From assembly GCA_036392795.1 (NCBI GenBank), contig DASVXH010000026.1, forward strand, positions 1 through 30,912: a stretch of 30,912 nt of DNA, written 5' to 3'. Made by a program: the position numbers and the translations under genes. The notes under the pieces were generated by a model. It had not been told where the DNA came from. It ran no database searches and saw only the letters and a list, made by a program, of their open reading frames with translations. Positions 30,671 to 30,912 of this stretch are shown here, one piece after another. This DNA is from JARIHD01 sp036392795 (lineage in GTDB: Bacteria > Patescibacteriota > Saccharimonadia > Saccharimonadales > UBA4665). How positions within the stretch are numbered: the first letter of the stretch is position 1; each line of letters opens with the position of its first letter.

Positions 30671-30912
30671 AGCTCAATCACCAATCGTCCACCAACTATT
30701 GAATGTTTATACGGCCCGCCATGTCGTCTTGCGCATCGCGCTAGATCACTTTCATGATCGAAACTGCCCCCGCGAATAATGTAGTAGTCGCCGGGGCCGC
30801 CAAAACGATCCGTGATTGGTTTACCGCCGGGATATGGTTGGTAGATTGTCCGCGTCCATTCTTCTACATTGCCCGCCATATCCAAAATACCGTAAGGGCT
30901 TTTGCCTTTGGG
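30667..30912 (-). CDS. FGE/SUMF1-fold protein, C-terminal part
   Basis: The frame is open to the right edge of the window, so the N-terminus is missing. The visible 81 residues have the family signature: YGILDMAGNVEEWTRT, then YIIRGGSFDHESDLARCARR and a terminal GGRLVIEL. This fold is used by formylglycine-generating enzymes, EgtB-like sulfoxide synthases and binding domains. The two copper-binding cysteines of true FGE, expected just after GGS, are absent (GGSFDHESDL), so formylglycine synthesis is unlikely. It is the first visible gene of the operon with GrpB-like, GNAT and ASCH genes and its stop overlaps the next start. Confidence 0.8.
   Translation of the reverse strand, partial: PKGKSPYGILDMAGNVEEWTRTIYQPYPGGKPITDRFGGPGDYYIIRGGSFDHESDLARCARRHGGPYKHSIVGGRLVIEL

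Noticed and set aside
1..30912. Recoding of UGA as glycine, as in Gracilibacteria and Absconditabacteria
   Set aside because: UGA ends several genes at tight ATGA or TGATG overlaps, and no conserved protein continues through an in-frame UGA.
30667..30912. Variable protein of a diversity-generating retroelement (FGE/C-type lectin fold)
   Set aside because: No reverse transcriptase or template repeat is in the window and the C-terminus is not enriched in Asn codons.

Overview
The window looks like a chromosomal segment of a small-genome bacterium of the candidate phyla radiation, most likely Candidatus Saccharibacteria (TM7). The grounds are inferential: UGA is an ordinary stop (several ATGA overlaps use it), many genes start on or within a few bases of a TATAAT-like -10 box with no Shine-Dalgarno sequence, and surface and hypothetical proteins surround a compact aerobic respiratory locus of cytochrome bo3 type. 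No tRNA, rRNA, CRISPR array, transposase or integrase was found.

Layout. Positions 1-2250 are the end of a surface polysaccharide cluster: the C-terminus of a Wzx-type flippase and two family-2 glycosyltransferases that converge and overlap by 59 bp. Positions 2334-7580 hold accessory genes: a protein with an internal duplication, a MazG-C-like protein, and a 964-residue beta-helix tailspike-like protein. Positions 7695-12263 (minus) encode a UvrD-type helicase-nuclease and a type II NADH dehydrogenase. Positions 12333-16770 (minus) are a run of envelope genes: an anchored Ig-like protein, DUF1295 and DUF2177 membrane proteins, a 72-residue membrane protein, an anchored protein with a duplicated two-cysteine domain, and a secreted low-complexity protein.

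Positions 16920-24639 are the respiratory core. A FAD-linked 2-hydroxyacid (D-lactate/glycolate type) dehydrogenase is followed by cyoE (heme O synthase) with a small membrane protein, a 48-residue gene with its own terminator, and the cyoABCD operon. With the NADH dehydrogenase these form a minimal chain: NADH and a 2-hydroxyacid feed electrons to quinol, and bo3 oxidase passes them to O2. Two features of the oxidase stand out. The K-channel lysine of subunit I (E. coli K362) is leucine although all metal, quinol and D-channel residues are kept, and CyoD is fused to an extracytoplasmic cupredoxin-like domain. The cyoA promoter has a long spacer with a centred dyad, and a 15-codon ORF overlaps the cyoA start.

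Positions 24666-28230 hold an MscS-type channel and an LPG-synthase/YbhN-type membrane protein, transcribed from back-to-back promoters in 37 bp, then an alpha/beta hydrolase and an unknown protein. Positions 28274-30912 hold a P-loop kinase remnant, a Ham1/RdgB-like pyrophosphatase preceded by a 24-codon ORF, and a tightly overlapping minus-strand operon: FGE/SUMF1-fold protein (cut by the window edge), a GrpB-like chimera, a GNAT acetyltransferase and an ASCH-domain protein.
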